Shown here one piece after another: positions 8,802 through 17,439 of a DNA stretch of 64,000 bases; the first letter of the stretch is position 1, and the number at the start of each line of letters is the position of its first letter. The notes below the pieces were generated by a model, which was given only the letters and a program-made list of their open reading frames with translations, did not search any database and was not told the DNA's origin. The stretch spans positions 1-64,000 of the forward strand of contig CAYXLI010000008.1 of assembly GCA_964464925.1 (NCBI GenBank), written 5' to 3'. The translations under genes and the position numbers were made by a program. The stretch is from CAYXLI01 sp964464925 (GTDB lineage Bacteria; Acidobacteriota; Terriglobia; Bryobacterales; Bryobacteraceae).

Positions 8802-9227
8802 ATGGAGGGTCCAACGACACCCATGGATCTCAGGCGACTCGCAGCTGAGGTCTCGGCGCAACATGGAATCCGCCTCGACCCGGACGATCCGATGATGGCC
8901 GTGGTCACTCTGAACCGCCTTGTGTTTGAACGAGCCGTGGCTGAGGTGCTGGACCGCGTACAATCCGCCGTGCGGGATTTTGAGGCCGCCACAGAAAAGG
9001 TGCAAGTGCGTGCCGGCGGTGTACTGGCGCAAGAGGTTCGCGATTGCGCTGTGATACTGCGAGACGAGATCGCCAAAGCCGCGAGCGTTGCATCAGATGC
9101 CAGGACTGTCGGAGCCCAAACCACCTCGATTGCTACCCTGCCCAAATCGGCCTGGATTGCCGTCGGTCTTGTACTGGCGTTGATGTTGCTCGCCGTCGGC
9201 CTCTGGTTTGGCATGCGGCTACGGTAG
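8802..9227 (+). CDS. traM: TraM-like conjugal transfer membrane protein
   Basis: A 141-residue protein. The N-terminal 110 residues are helical and hydrophilic, with heptad-like runs over about 45-100. A single C-terminal transmembrane helix (about 117-136, IAVGLVLALMLLAVGLWF) is followed by a short basic tail. Length, topology and position as third gene after traK and traL match TraM of RP4/Ti-type systems. It begins two bases after the traL stop, so the genes are almost certainly cotranscribed. Confidence 0.78.
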   Translation: MEGPTTPMDLRRLAAEVSAQHGIRLDPDDPMMAVVTLNRLVFERAVAEVLDRVQSAVRDFEAATEKVQVRAGGVLAQEVRDCAVILRDEIAKAASVASDARTVGAQTTSIATLPKSAWIAVGLVLALMLLAVGLWFGMRLR

Positions 9228-9254
9228 CGTTGGATTTTCAGGAGACAATGAAGC

Positions 9255-9353
9255 ATGCGGATGTTTTTGTTCTGGCTCGCGGTGCTGGGACCTAAGGCAA
9301 GGCTTGCGTTCCTGGCGGCTTGCGCCTTGCTTCTATACGCAGTCTGCCGCTGA
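9255..9353 (+). CDS. Small hydrophobic ORF (32 aa), possible membrane peptide
   Basis: The ORF encodes MRMFLFWLAVLGPKARLAFL and a further hydrophobic stretch ending in AVCR. It is nearly all hydrophobic and could form one membrane helix. AGGAG lies ten bases upstream; a 15-codon ORF from ATG 9248 shares that site. It follows traM by 27 bases and precedes the ligase. No family is recognised. It could be a small transfer or exclusion peptide, or chance. Confidence 0.35.
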   Translation: MRMFLFWLAVLGPKARLAFLAACALLLYAVCR

Positions 9354-9463
9354 CCGCTGCACTGCTGGGGAAAAGGATCTGCTTCTCTTGCGCCGCAATG
9401 CTTCCGTTCGCCTTCCCGCAGTAAGGTATTACGCGTACCAGACGCACGCCGTAGTCTAGAAAG

Positions 9464-10429
9464 ATGGCCGACAGGGCGAAGGCCCATTTTATAGATCCGA
9501 TGCTTCTCCTGAAAACGGAGAAGCTGCCTGAGTCCCACGATGTTGTCTACGAGCTGAAGCTAGACGGCTACCGAGCCATCGCTTTCAAAACCGGCGGCAA
9601 GGTTTGCCTTCGCTCCCGCAACGATAACAACTTCGCATCCCGGTATTCGTCGATCACGAAAGCGTTACAGGCGATGCCCGACCAGACCGTCATCGACGGC
9701 GACGTTGTGGCGCTGGATGAGAGCGGCAAACCTTCATTCAACCTGCTCCAAAACTATGGTTCCGGTGGGGCTCCGCTCATCTTCTACGTATTTGACGTCA
9801 TGATTCTGGCTGGCAAGGACGTGATGGGCGAAACGCTCGAAGCACGCCGCGGTCTTTTGGAGACAAAGATTCTGCCCAAGCTTGATGAGCCCATTCGGTA
9901 CAGCGGTACACTCGACGCCAAGCTCTCAGACTTGATTACCTCGGTCAAGGCTCACGGCTTCGAGGGGCTCGTCGCGAAACGTAAGGGCAGCCGGTACGAG
10001 CCGGGCCTTCGCTCGGGTGCCTGGCTCAAAATGCGGGTGAACCAGGAACAAGAATTCGTGATAGGCGGATACACCATCGGCGGCTCGACATTTGACGCGC
10101 TGGTGTTCGGCTATTACGCGGACGGGAAGCTGATGTATGTGGCCCGCACGCGAAACGGCTTCACCCCGAAGATTCGCGAGGAACGGATGAGGAAGTTCCG
10201 CGGCCTGGAAACGGAAGTATGCCCGTTCGCGAATCTGCCGGAGAAGAAGGCCGGCAGGTGGGGTGCCGGGCTCACCGCTGCCAAGATGGTCGACTGTCGA
10301 TGGCTGAGGCCGCTGCTGGTAGGGCAGTTCGAGTTCCTCGAATGGACCGGTGAAAACCACCTTCGACACACCCGGTTCATGGGATTGCGCGAAGACAAGA
10401 AGGCAAGGGATGTGGTGAAGGAATCGTGA
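9464..10429 (+). CDS. ATP-dependent DNA ligase (LigD-ligase-domain type)
   Basis: A stand-alone 321-residue ligase. Motif I is ELKLDGYRA with the adenylated lysine at K32. Motif Ia is the SRN pair in CLRSRNDNN, and motif III is YVFDVMIL. Motif IV is FEGLVAKRKGS, and motif V is the WLKMRV stretch. An OB-fold domain follows (about 205-310). The size and motifs match the ligase module of bacterial LigD or LigC without polymerase or nuclease domains. On a conjugative element it may seal transferred or gapped DNA. It lies between traKLM and the primase and may be read from the traK promoter. Confidence 0.87.
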   Translation: MADRAKAHFIDPMLLLKTEKLPESHDVVYELKLDGYRAIAFKTGGKVCLRSRNDNNFASRYSSITKALQAMPDQTVIDGDVVALDESGKPSFNLLQNYGSGGAPLIFYVFDVMILAGKDVMGETLEARRGLLETKILPKLDEPIRYSGTLDAKLSDLITSVKAHGFEGLVAKRKGSRYEPGLRSGAWLKMRVNQEQEFVIGGYTIGGSTFDALVFGYYADGKLMYVARTRNGFTPKIREERMRKFRGLETEVCPFANLPEKKAGRWGAGLTAAKMVDCRWLRPLLVGQFEFLEWTGENHLRHTRFMGLREDKKARDVVKES

Positions 10430-10478
10430 TACGGCCCGTCAGGCAGGCTTGGCAGATGCGGCCGTTTTGGCCTCGGGA

Positions 10479-11351
10479 TCAGGATCGGCTTCGGCCTTCC
10501 ACAAGATTCCGAGCCTTGGCAAGCGTACGTTCAACATATTGTTCCTGGCGCTTCGCGTCGCCCTTGTGGGACAGATCTCGGCCTTTCAGTGCAACAGAGA
10601 CTTGGCCGCTATCGGCACCATGGGCCAACGCGTAGATTGCATACGCGAGATCTTCGCGCGTGGCGTCGCCGCCGTACCGTGGATTTGATCGGAAGTCGTC
10701 CACGCTCTTCAAAGTGGTTCTGCTCTTACTCGCCGAATGCGTGGGCCGGCTGCGCCGGTTTTCGTTCTGATCCATTTCACGCTGGGAGGCGATCGTCTCC
10801 ACAAAGCGCTCACCCGCGGGGTACGTTGAACCCGACGCCTCGATCAGGCGGACGTACGGGAAGAGGCCAGTTTCGGACATATATTTCGGTTTCCGGTTAG
10901 TTAGCCCGGCGAGCCGACCGAAATGACGCCAGTCCGCCGCACCTCGGTCTCCGCCGAATTCCTCCGCTAATTTGCGCGCAGCCATCGTGCTCAGCTCACG
11001 CGGAAGCTGTCGGGGATGTTTCAACCAGGCCTGGAAATTCCCCGGCGACGTCTCAACCACAAGAGCCGGCGAGAAGCCCGTCGCATTCATCCGCTTGACG
11101 GCTTCCGCCGTGAGGTCATCCACCAGGCTCAGATCATGCTCGCCCTTCGGGCGTATGTAGACATTGCGTCCGTCCGCGTTCTGTAGCCGGAGCCAAGGTA
11201 TGGACCGCAGCACTGTATTCCGATCCCACGTTCGCGGAATCATTACCGCTTGTCCTTGCTCATGGGCTGCAGGCTTGAAAAGTCCGACCTCGAAGATCTG
11301 AGCACCCATCGCTGCGATCTGGGACTGGACCGCGTGTGAAGTTCTATCCAT
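10479..11351 (-). CDS. RepB-like DNA primase
   Basis: The reading frame gives 290 residues from ATG 11351, which has CGGAG eleven bases upstream. Residues about 50-190 match the RepB-type primase fold: NVYIRPKGEHDLSLVDDL with its acidic pair, ALVVETSPGNFQAWL, and the downstream DWRHFGRLAGLTNRKPKY segment with conserved His/Arg/Thr. Such primases start replication on the transferred single strand. It is transcribed away from the CHAT gene, and promoter module B lies in the region between them. Its C-terminus (about 220-290) is basic and probably contacts DNA. Confidence 0.75.
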   Translation of the reverse strand: MDRTSHAVQSQIAAMGAQIFEVGLFKPAAHEQGQAVMIPRTWDRNTVLRSIPWLRLQNADGRNVYIRPKGEHDLSLVDDLTAEAVKRMNATGFSPALVVETSPGNFQAWLKHPRQLPRELSTMAARKLAEEFGGDRGAADWRHFGRLAGLTNRKPKYMSETGLFPYVRLIEASGSTYPAGERFVETIASQREMDQNENRRSRPTHSASKSRTTLKSVDDFRSNPRYGGDATREDLAYAIYALAHGADSGQVSVALKGRDLSHKGDAKRQEQYVERTLAKARNLVEGRSRS

Positions 11352-11466
11352 TCGGCGCCGCTCCGTCGGGCAGACGAATCTGCCCTTATTCCGTACGTCG
11401 CGACACGAAGCCACCGTGACAGATGCCTGGCGCGCCGGTAGGCTTGTAGGAGCGAAAGTTTTTGGC

Positions 11467-11590
11467 AAACTTCTGAAACAAGATCCCGTTCCGCGCGCTC
11501 CTATATCCTTAGGGCTGAAACCTTCCAGCAACTTTCCGCGAACTTTTTGAAATTCTCTGTCCCGAAGCCGCGCCGCCGCGGCTTACTGTG
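11467..11590 (+). promoter_or_regulatory. Shared promoter/operator module, copy B (CHAT-S41 operon)
   Basis: The repeats are CTTCTGAAAC, GCTGAAACCTTCC (13 bases identical to copy A), GCAACTTTCC and GCGAACTTTT. CTGTCCC then places GTC at 11559-11561, a GAAC-N15-GTC arrangement. The leader GCGGCTTAC (11578-11586) aligns with GCGGCCTAC of copies A and C. The distance from GTC to the CHAT ATG leaves a short 5' leader of about 26 bases. Confidence 0.55.
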
Positions 11591-11593
11591 TGA

Positions 11594-14257
11594 ATGCGCT
11601 TCTTAATAAAACTCATCCTGGGCGTCCTAAGGCCAACTGCACTCCTGTTATCAGTCGTCACCGCCGTGTTTCCCCAAAACGCAGCCGATCTATTGGCCAA
11701 GGCTGATGGCTTCGCAAACCAAGGGAATTGGTACAAAGCAGCACCGCTGTATGCCGAGGCGGAGGCCGCTTTCCGCAAATCCGGGGACACCCGGAATGCT
11801 CTGTACGCGAAGTTCGGACGGTTACACCGGGACGTGGAGTCCGGTGCCTACCGGGCGGTACACGATGAAGTGTCTCGCGATCTCGCCAATCCTGCGGTGA
11901 CCGCAGACCCGCTTCTGAAAATCCGGGCGCTGTCGCTGCTGGGCAACATCGACCTGAACATCGATACGAGAGCGGGAATCGAGGACTGGCAGGAAGTCCT
12001 CGCAATCGCGACCTCAATTTCCGATGCAAAGTGGCAGAATCGGGCTCGGGGAGAATTGGGGCTACTCGCCGGCGTCAACGGCGACCTCGCTTCCGCGGCA
12101 CTGGCCCTACAACAAGCTATTGGCAAGGCCGAGTCTCTCGGTGATGTGGCTGGCCAACTGCACTTCACCATATGGCTCGCCAACGGCATGGCCCACAATG
12201 GCCGTCCCGATGCTGCCCTGCGCCTTCTGGATCGGGTGACCGCCCTCGCGGAGAAGTCCGGGCATGAGATGCCGCTGGATCTGTACACGGCTAGGATCAA
12301 CGCACTGACCTCCCTTCCGGAGGATCAGCTCGCCAAGGGACGAGAAACGGCGCGGGAAGTCTTATCGACCGCACTAGCCCAGGCACGGTCGACCGGAATT
12401 GTTGTCGCGGAAGGCGCGCTGTTGAATCAGGCTGGCCAGTTAGAGTTGGATGCGGGGAACACCGCCGCCGCCGAGTCGGCTATCACAAAGGCATTGGCGA
12501 TCGCAAAGAAGGCAAATCTCCCGCGTGAAGAGGCTGAAGCCCTCCGGCGGTTGTCAGCGCTCTACAGGAAGACGCATCAACCCGCGAAGGCGCTGGTGGC
12601 AATCGATCGCTCGATCGTCGTGGTACAGCGTGTGGAGGAAGCATATGACCTTCCTCGGTTCGTCGCGGAGAAGGCGCAAGTGGAGATCGACCTCGGAAAT
12701 GTGAGAGCGGGGGACGCACTATACGATCGCGCATCCAGCCTGATCGAAGGGCTTCTGGTAAACGCCCCCAGTTCCCTGGTGAAGAGCTCGATGATTGCCG
12801 CTCTGAGCGAAATCTACGTGGCGCACTTCCGGCTTGCGTGGAATCGTCTCCACAACGGTCCTAAAGCGTTTCAGATCATCGAGAACGTCCGGGGCCGAAC
12901 GTTATACGACTCCATTCGGTACGCGCGGCTGACGACGCCGACCGCGCAGCAGTCGCCGCAGGAACTCGAGATCGTCCGTCTACAGAAGGCACTCCTGCAT
13001 CAGCAACTCACGGCCGCGCAAACCCGCCGCATTCTGGCTCAGTTGGATGATGCATACTACCGCCTCATCCCCGTCGAGTACGGGAGGGTCCGGAAGGAGA
13101 TGGCTCTGCGCCGACCGGCGCCGGTGTCCGTTGCCGCCGTACGTCGACTATTAGGCCCTCGCGAGAGCCTGGTGGAATACGTGTTCGACAAGGACGCTTG
13201 CTACGCCCTCCAAATCACCCAGTCCGGCTTGCGCGTACATGCGCTTCCGGGCCGCGCGGAAATCGGGAAGACAGCTAAAGCCTTCGTGACGGCCATCCGC
13301 AGCCAATCCGACTCCAAAGCGAGTGCGACCGCTTTGTATCAGCAGGTGCTGAAACCGTTGACACCGGGAGCGTCATCCTCGCTTGTCGTCATCCCTGACG
13401 GATCGCTGCACTTGGTTCCATTCGGCGCGCTCATGGACGAGCAAGGCTCGTATGTTGAATCGCGGCTGACCGTTTCAGCGGCACCTTCGGCCACGATCTA
13501 TTACACGCTGAGGACGGCGGCGAAACGCGCAACTCCGTCGAAGCCGTTCCTTGGTGTCGCATACAGCGCGACTGGAGCTGGACAGCCGACCGCAACGAAA
13601 CGCGATATGGCGGATCTCCGGGCAGCCAACCTGAAGCCTCTCCAATTCGGGCGAGAGGAGATCAGCGAGGCAGCGAAGGCCATGGGGCCGGGAAGCGTCA
13701 CGCTCGACGGCGTCGGATCGTCTGAGGCTGCTTTGAAATCTCAGCCGCTTGGCGACTTCAAGGTCCTACATTTTGCGGCGCACGGTATCAGTAGTGAATC
13801 GGAGCCTGACCGGGCAGCTCTTGTTCTGCTGCCGGGCCGCGATACAGAGGATGGCCTCTGGCAGGCCCGCGAGATTCAACGAACCAGGTTGAACGCGGAC
13901 GTTGTGGTGCTGTCTGCGTGCGAGACGGGCAGCGGTCGCCTTCAGGGCCAGGAAGGCGTGATGAACCTGGCGCGGTCGTTTCTCACCGCAGGTGCGAAGA
14001 GCGTGGTCGCGAGCCTCTGGTCGGTCGATGACCGCTCGACAGCAACACTCATGGAATCTTTCTATACTCACTTGGCGCAGGGCTCCACCGTATCCGATGC
14101 TCTGCGCCAGGCTCAGCTCGACTTCATCAAAACTTACGGAGAAAAGGCAAAGCCATACCTGTGGGCTGGCTTTGAGGTAATCGGCGATGGCACGAGAAGA
14201 CTCAAAATCGAGACCAACAATGCTGACCTTCGATCAACGGGCGCAAATTTTCGATAA
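11594..14257 (+). CDS. Secreted TPR-CHAT domain protease
   Basis: An 887-residue protein. Residues 1-27 are a signal peptide ending near TAVFPQ. Residues about 30-410 are TPR-like helical repeats (ALYxKAAPLYAEAEAAF-type units). A CHAT (caspase-HetF-associated) cysteine protease domain occupies about 510-870. The catalytic dyad is His730 (HFAAHG) and Cys776 (LSACETG). Downstream ARSFLTAGAKSVVASLW and DALRQAQ are typical of the family. The S41 gene overlaps its end by 38 bases. CHAT proteins are often encoded near ECF sigma/anti-sigma pairs, and one lies 2.4 kb away here. The substrate is unknown; the periplasmic part of that anti-sigma factor is an attractive guess. Confidence 0.88.
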   Translation: MRFLIKLILGVLRPTALLLSVVTAVFPQNAADLLAKADGFANQGNWYKAAPLYAEAEAAFRKSGDTRNALYAKFGRLHRDVESGAYRAVHDEVSRDLANPAVTADPLLKIRALSLLGNIDLNIDTRAGIEDWQEVLAIATSISDAKWQNRARGELGLLAGVNGDLASAALALQQAIGKAESLGDVAGQLHFTIWLANGMAHNGRPDAALRLLDRVTALAEKSGHEMPLDLYTARINALTSLPEDQLAKGRETAREVLSTALAQARSTGIVVAEGALLNQAGQLELDAGNTAAAESAITKALAIAKKANLPREEAEALRRLSALYRKTHQPAKALVAIDRSIVVVQRVEEAYDLPRFVAEKAQVEIDLGNVRAGDALYDRASSLIEGLLVNAPSSLVKSSMIAALSEIYVAHFRLAWNRLHNGPKAFQIIENVRGRTLYDSIRYARLTTPTAQQSPQELEIVRLQKALLHQQLTAAQTRRILAQLDDAYYRLIPVEYGRVRKEMALRRPAPVSVAAVRRLLGPRESLVEYVFDKDACYALQITQSGLRVHALPGRAEIGKTAKAFVTAIRSQSDSKASATALYQQVLKPLTPGASSSLVVIPDGSLHLVPFGALMDEQGSYVESRLTVSAAPSATIYYTLRTAAKRATPSKPFLGVAYSATGAGQPTATKRDMADLRAANLKPLQFGREEISEAAKAMGPGSVTLDGVGSSEAALKSQPLGDFKVLHFAAHGISSESEPDRAALVLLPGRDTEDGLWQAREIQRTRLNADVVVLSACETGSGRLQGQEGVMNLARSFLTAGAKSVVASLWSVDDRSTATLMESFYTHLAQGSTVSDALRQAQLDFIKTYGEKAKPYLWAGFEVIGDGTRRLKIETNNADLRSTGANFR

Positions 14258-15455
14258 GACCGTTACGAAGGTGACGAAGGAATACTTTGACCCGAACTTC
14301 AATGGGACCAGGTGGCCGGAGCTCGCACGGGACAGCCGGCAGCAGATTCTCGCGATCGACGACGCCGAGGCATTTGAACGGAGCATGCACGACCTCGTCC
14401 GACGCCTCGGAACCAGCCACACCGGATTCTTCCATCAGTCGGTAAAGCGGGTTCCTGCTCGACTGGCGATTGGAGCCACCTTCCATAAGGCTGGAAACAA
14501 CGGGGACACGCGCTGGATAGTGCAGGACGTTCACGAAGGCGGCCCAGCGCACGATTCCGGGCTGAAGCCCGGCGATGTTGTACGCACCATCGACAGTGTC
14601 GTTCCTCCGTTCAGCGAGCCGCCGATGTTCGCAATGGGAACGGACGTTAGCTTCGGAATCATTCGTCGTGGTCAGGAGATGGCGGTGCCAGTTTCGATCC
14701 CGGCACCACGCTCGCGGAAGCAGCCGACCGCCACGCTCAAACCGGTCACATGGTCTGTTCTCGATGGAAATACCGGCTACATCAAAGTTCCGATTCTCCC
14801 AGGGATGCTCGGTCTGGATGTGGCGCGAACCATCGACGAAGCGATGACCGCGATAGCATCTTGCGATCGGCTAATCCTCGATCTCCGCGGCCATGTCGGA
14901 GGTGGGCTCGCCGTTCTGCGGTTGATGAGCCACCTCACGCCGGACCGAATCCCAATCGGTTACACGGTGACTCGCAAACGAGCCGAGAAGGGCTACGACA
15001 AGGCTAGCCTCCCAAAATTGGATCGACTGCCGACCAACTTGCCGAACCCGCTTGCGATCGCCAATATGGCGATTAAATTCGTTGGGCGCGACACCTCGGT
15101 TGCGTTGCTCTCAGAAGGTCTAGGCCGGAAGAAATGGCATGGCCGCGTTGCGATCCTCGTCAACGAGCACACGATCAGCGCCGGCGAAATGGTCGCTGCG
15201 TTCGCCTCCGAAAACCGACTTGCGAGAATTGTTGGAGCTGAAACGGCAGGTAGGCTCATCCCGGGATCGGGCGCAAAGATCGGAGCCGGGTACATGCTGG
15301 TCATACCAAAGGCCGCGTATCACACCTGGGCTGGACGGTGTTTTGAGGGCCACGGTATCAAACCAGATGTTCTAGTGCCATGGAAAGATGATTATGAAGA
15401 TGGCAACTTATCGCCGCAACTCGCCGCAGCCCTCGAAGCTGTGACTCAACCATAG
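14220..15455 (+). CDS. S41-family (tail-specific/tricorn-like) protease
   Basis: The protein is 411 residues from ATG 14220. Longer frames exist, but they overlap the CHAT domain. An N-terminal helical region (about 1-70) precedes a PDZ-like domain (about 95-165, PAHDSGLKPGDVVRTID). The S41 catalytic core follows (about 175-400), with nucleophile Ser320 in NEHTISAGEMVAAF and a GAETAGR segment. No signal peptide is visible, so it may act in the cytoplasm, unlike its CHAT partner. The operon arrangement suggests successive proteolysis of a common target. That is inference. Confidence 0.85.
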   Translation: MLTFDQRAQIFDKTVTKVTKEYFDPNFNGTRWPELARDSRQQILAIDDAEAFERSMHDLVRRLGTSHTGFFHQSVKRVPARLAIGATFHKAGNNGDTRWIVQDVHEGGPAHDSGLKPGDVVRTIDSVVPPFSEPPMFAMGTDVSFGIIRRGQEMAVPVSIPAPRSRKQPTATLKPVTWSVLDGNTGYIKVPILPGMLGLDVARTIDEAMTAIASCDRLILDLRGHVGGGLAVLRLMSHLTPDRIPIGYTVTRKRAEKGYDKASLPKLDRLPTNLPNPLAIANMAIKFVGRDTSVALLSEGLGRKKWHGRVAILVNEHTISAGEMVAAFASENRLARIVGAETAGRLIPGSGAKIGAGYMLVIPKAAYHTWAGRCFEGHGIKPDVLVPWKDDYEDGNLSPQLAAALEAVTQP

Positions 15456-15538
15456 AGTGGCTGTAATGAAGTCAGATCACATTACGGGGTTGCCGCTTGT
15501 GGGATCGAACGCGTAAATCTGCCCCTCCCTTTGTGTTG

Positions 15539-15811
15539 TTATGAAAGCCGAACACCTATACCTTCGGCCCGCAATATCTGTTCCTGAGGCCCACGGGCCG
15601 AGCAGCAATCGGCTAGTTTGCCGTTAATCACGACAGCGGGCACGCTGCGGATTCCGAGTTCCTTAGCTCTCGCCGCAACGTCTTTCTGGTGCATGTCGAG
15701 TATGGTCACATCGCAGGACTCGCAGGCCACTCGCTTGATGAGGGCAATCGTTTCCTCGCAGGCTGCGCAGCCAGCGCTGAACACTTCAATTTTTCGCTTG
15801 TTTTCGGTCAT
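15539..15811 (-). CDS. Small thioredoxin-like protein of the mer operon
   Basis: The 90-residue protein has a thioredoxin-like fold with C15-A-A-C18, a cis-Pro loop at SVPAVV and an extra DCCSARGP cysteine pair near the C-terminus. It resembles redox proteins found in metal resistance operons. GGAG lies eight bases before ATG 15811, and that ATG overlaps the merC stop (ATGA). It may shuttle or reduce thiol-bound metal delivered by the MerC-like protein. Confidence 0.75.
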   Translation of the reverse strand: MTENKRKIEVFSAGCAACEETIALIKRVACESCDVTILDMHQKDVAARAKELGIRSVPAVVINGKLADCCSARGPQEQILRAEGIGVRLS

Positions 15812-16233
15812 TTTAATTTCTCCGGTGCGCTCAGTTGAATGAGACCACCGCCCGAAGGAACGCACTCCGGGCACGAAGCCGACTGGCGCGGCCAACTGTT
15901 CCATACCGACGCAGCCACGAGCAGTGCAACGGCGCTGTACATCACCGCATTTGATTCCAATAAGAATTTTCCGCTGAGAACAGCAGCGGAGGCCACTACG
16001 CCAAGCAGCATAGGACGATAGCCGTGACGCGCTTTAGACCGAAAGCCGAGCGAAGCGACCGCGGTTAGCAGAAAAGCCGCCGTCACGGGCAATAGGTATT
16101 TCGCCGATATCAGAAAGCCGAGGCCGAACGATGAAAGGAGGCCAGCATAGGCAGGCCAACACATTGGACACGCGAGCTTCGGCAGCAGCGACACGCCGAC
16201 TCCCGGCAGGGTAATCAACGTTCGTCTCCACAT
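15808..16233 (-). CDS. MerC-like metal transport membrane protein
   Basis: The 141-residue inner-membrane protein has four hydrophobic segments. The first carries a CPMC metal-binding pair (residues about 23-26, KLACPMCWPAYAG), as in MerC-type uptake proteins, and the C-terminal tail has a second pair, CPEC. Its ATG overlaps the merR stop (TGATG) and its stop overlaps the thioredoxin-like start, a compact three-gene operon. MerT is an alternative name. No MerA reductase is present, so this is not a complete mercury detoxification operon. Confidence 0.72.
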   Translation of the reverse strand: MWRRTLITLPGVGVSLLPKLACPMCWPAYAGLLSSFGLGFLISAKYLLPVTAAFLLTAVASLGFRSKARHGYRPMLLGVVASAAVLSGKFLLESNAVMYSAVALLVAASVWNSWPRQSASCPECVPSGGGLIQLSAPEKLK

Positions 16234-16661
16234 CAGACCACTTGTCCTGTGGCGTCCAGAGAGTCTAGGATCGGGCACTCGCTGAGCGGCCCGCAGCCAG
16301 GACACTTTTCGGCAAGGTTGTTCAGCGCATCTTTCATCGCCTGCAGTGCGTGAATCTTCTCCTCGATATCGGCAACCTTGGATTTGGCTCGGTCGCGCAT
16401 GTCCTGCGCGCCTGCGCCTGCATCATCCCGCAGCGAGAGAAGATCACGGATTTCCGCGAGCGAAAAGCCGAGTTCTTGCGCCCGTTTAATGAAACGCACA
16501 CGCCGCACGGCGGATTCCGGGAAGATCCGATACCCAGAAGGTAGGCGCGGAGGTTGGGACAGCAGCCCTTCGCGTTCGTAATACCGAATGGTTTGTAGGT
16601 TCACGCCGCCCCGTTCGGCAACATCGCCGATCCTCAAGCCGAGAGGGGTCGCTTGCTTCAC
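16233..16661 (-). CDS. MerR-family metal-responsive regulator
   Basis: The 142-residue regulator has an N-terminal winged HTH (residues 8-75, IGDVAERGGVNLQTIRYYER), a dimerisation helix (85-118) and a metal loop with Cys120, Cys123 and Cys129 (KCPGCGPLSECPIL). In mercury-sensing relatives the first ligand is a Cys at the N-terminus of the long helix; here the aligned position is Ala85. The ligand set, and possibly the metal, therefore differ from classical MerR. The start is GTG 16661. It is the first gene of its own operon and is probably autoregulated through the overlapping palindrome. Confidence 0.85.
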   Translation of the reverse strand: MKQATPLGLRIGDVAERGGVNLQTIRYYEREGLLSQPPRLPSGYRIFPESAVRRVRFIKRAQELGFSLAEIRDLLSLRDDAGAGAQDMRDRAKSKVADIEEKIHALQAMKDALNNLAEKCPGCGPLSECPILDSLDATGQVV

Positions 16662-16668
16662 CCTTACA

Positions 16669-16699
16669 GGTTAAACCCTGTACCTAGGTACAGAGTCAA
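16669..16699 (-). promoter_or_regulatory. MerR-type promoter with operator palindrome
   Basis: On the minus strand, TTGACT (16699-16694) is followed by the perfect 16-bp palindrome CTGTACCTAGGTACAG (16693-16678). A TTAACC/TAACCT -10 follows at a 19-20 bp spacing. The lengthened spacer occupied by a dyad is the hallmark of MerR-activated promoters. The GTG of merR lies about seven bases past the -10, so the transcript is nearly leaderless. Confidence 0.8.
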
Positions 16700-16703
16700 G
16701 CGC

Positions 16704-17402
16704 TCAATTGGCGCGAATCTCAACAGGGTAGTAGTTCCAATCCCACCCGACCTGCCGCACAAACATCTCGTACATCCCCGGTGTGAGCGTCGAAAGGTCT
16801 ACTCGAACCGTGAATGCCGTGGTGCCATTCTGGATAGCGGCAACACCTGACGCGGCGACTATGGGTTGCTTCTCGCGTCGTAATTGAAACTCGTACGTTC
16901 CCGCCCTACTTCCAATAGGAAGCTGAACCGTCAGGTCGACTGGTTTCCGCTCGATGACGATTGGCTTGTGGTCTCCGCCCGCTTCGCCGGACCTGGTCAT
17001 CGTGGGGATATCCACCGTCTGCTTAACGTAGGCCAGCTCGGCATTCTGGGGGCGCTGTGACGCGAACCATCCCTGGCGGACCGCAAAAATCAGCCCCAGC
17101 GCAACCACAACCAGGCCGGCAGCCAGTGTCCATCCAGCCCGCGCCCGCTTGGCCTTCGCCTCACGCCGAAACGCCGTGTTGAACGTCAGGAATTCCCGAT
17201 AGCACTCGGAACAGTGCGTGACGTGATGCCAATGTGGATCGTCCTCGACAGCCTGGTCCAATGGCCGTTCAGCGAGCTCCTTAAGGACAAGGTCGCCGGG
17301 ACAACCCTTCCGCTCCGGATTGGGGTAGTCTCTGAGGATCGAGTCCTGAAGCTGCTTCTTGAGTCTGTCGAACTTTGCTTCGGGCGACTCTTCAGGAGGC
17401 AT
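16704..17402 (-). CDS. Membrane-anchored zinc-finger anti-sigma factor
   Basis: The protein has 232 residues. A cytoplasmic zinc-binding anti-sigma motif H60-x3-C64-x2-C67 (HHVTHCSEC) is followed by one transmembrane helix (about 91-109). A periplasmic domain of about 120 residues is rich in beta strand (VDLTVQLPIGSRAGTYEFQL and a C-terminal GMYEMFVRQ segment). This is the topology of ZAS-type regulators that hold an ECF sigma at the membrane until the outer domain is cleaved or altered. It follows the sigma-like gene in the same direction, 57 bases downstream. Confidence 0.78.
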   Translation of the reverse strand: MPPEESPEAKFDRLKKQLQDSILRDYPNPERKGCPGDLVLKELAERPLDQAVEDDPHWHHVTHCSECYREFLTFNTAFRREAKAKRARAGWTLAAGLVVVALGLIFAVRQGWFASQRPQNAELAYVKQTVDIPTMTRSGEAGGDHKPIVIERKPVDLTVQLPIGSRAGTYEFQLRREKQPIVAASGVAAIQNGTTAFTVRVDLSTLTPGMYEMFVRQVGWDWNYYPVEIRAN

Positions 17403-17439
17403 CAGTCCATGACATTATGGCACTGATTGCACTAGGGTT

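Noticed and set aside
15470..15538. Possible att or tRNA remnant near GGGATCGAACGCGTAAATC, and a GTAATG/CATTAC inverted repeat
   Set aside because: No tRNA arms can be built and no repeat of the tRNA-Pro 3' end is present. The 6-bp stem is too weak to call a terminator.
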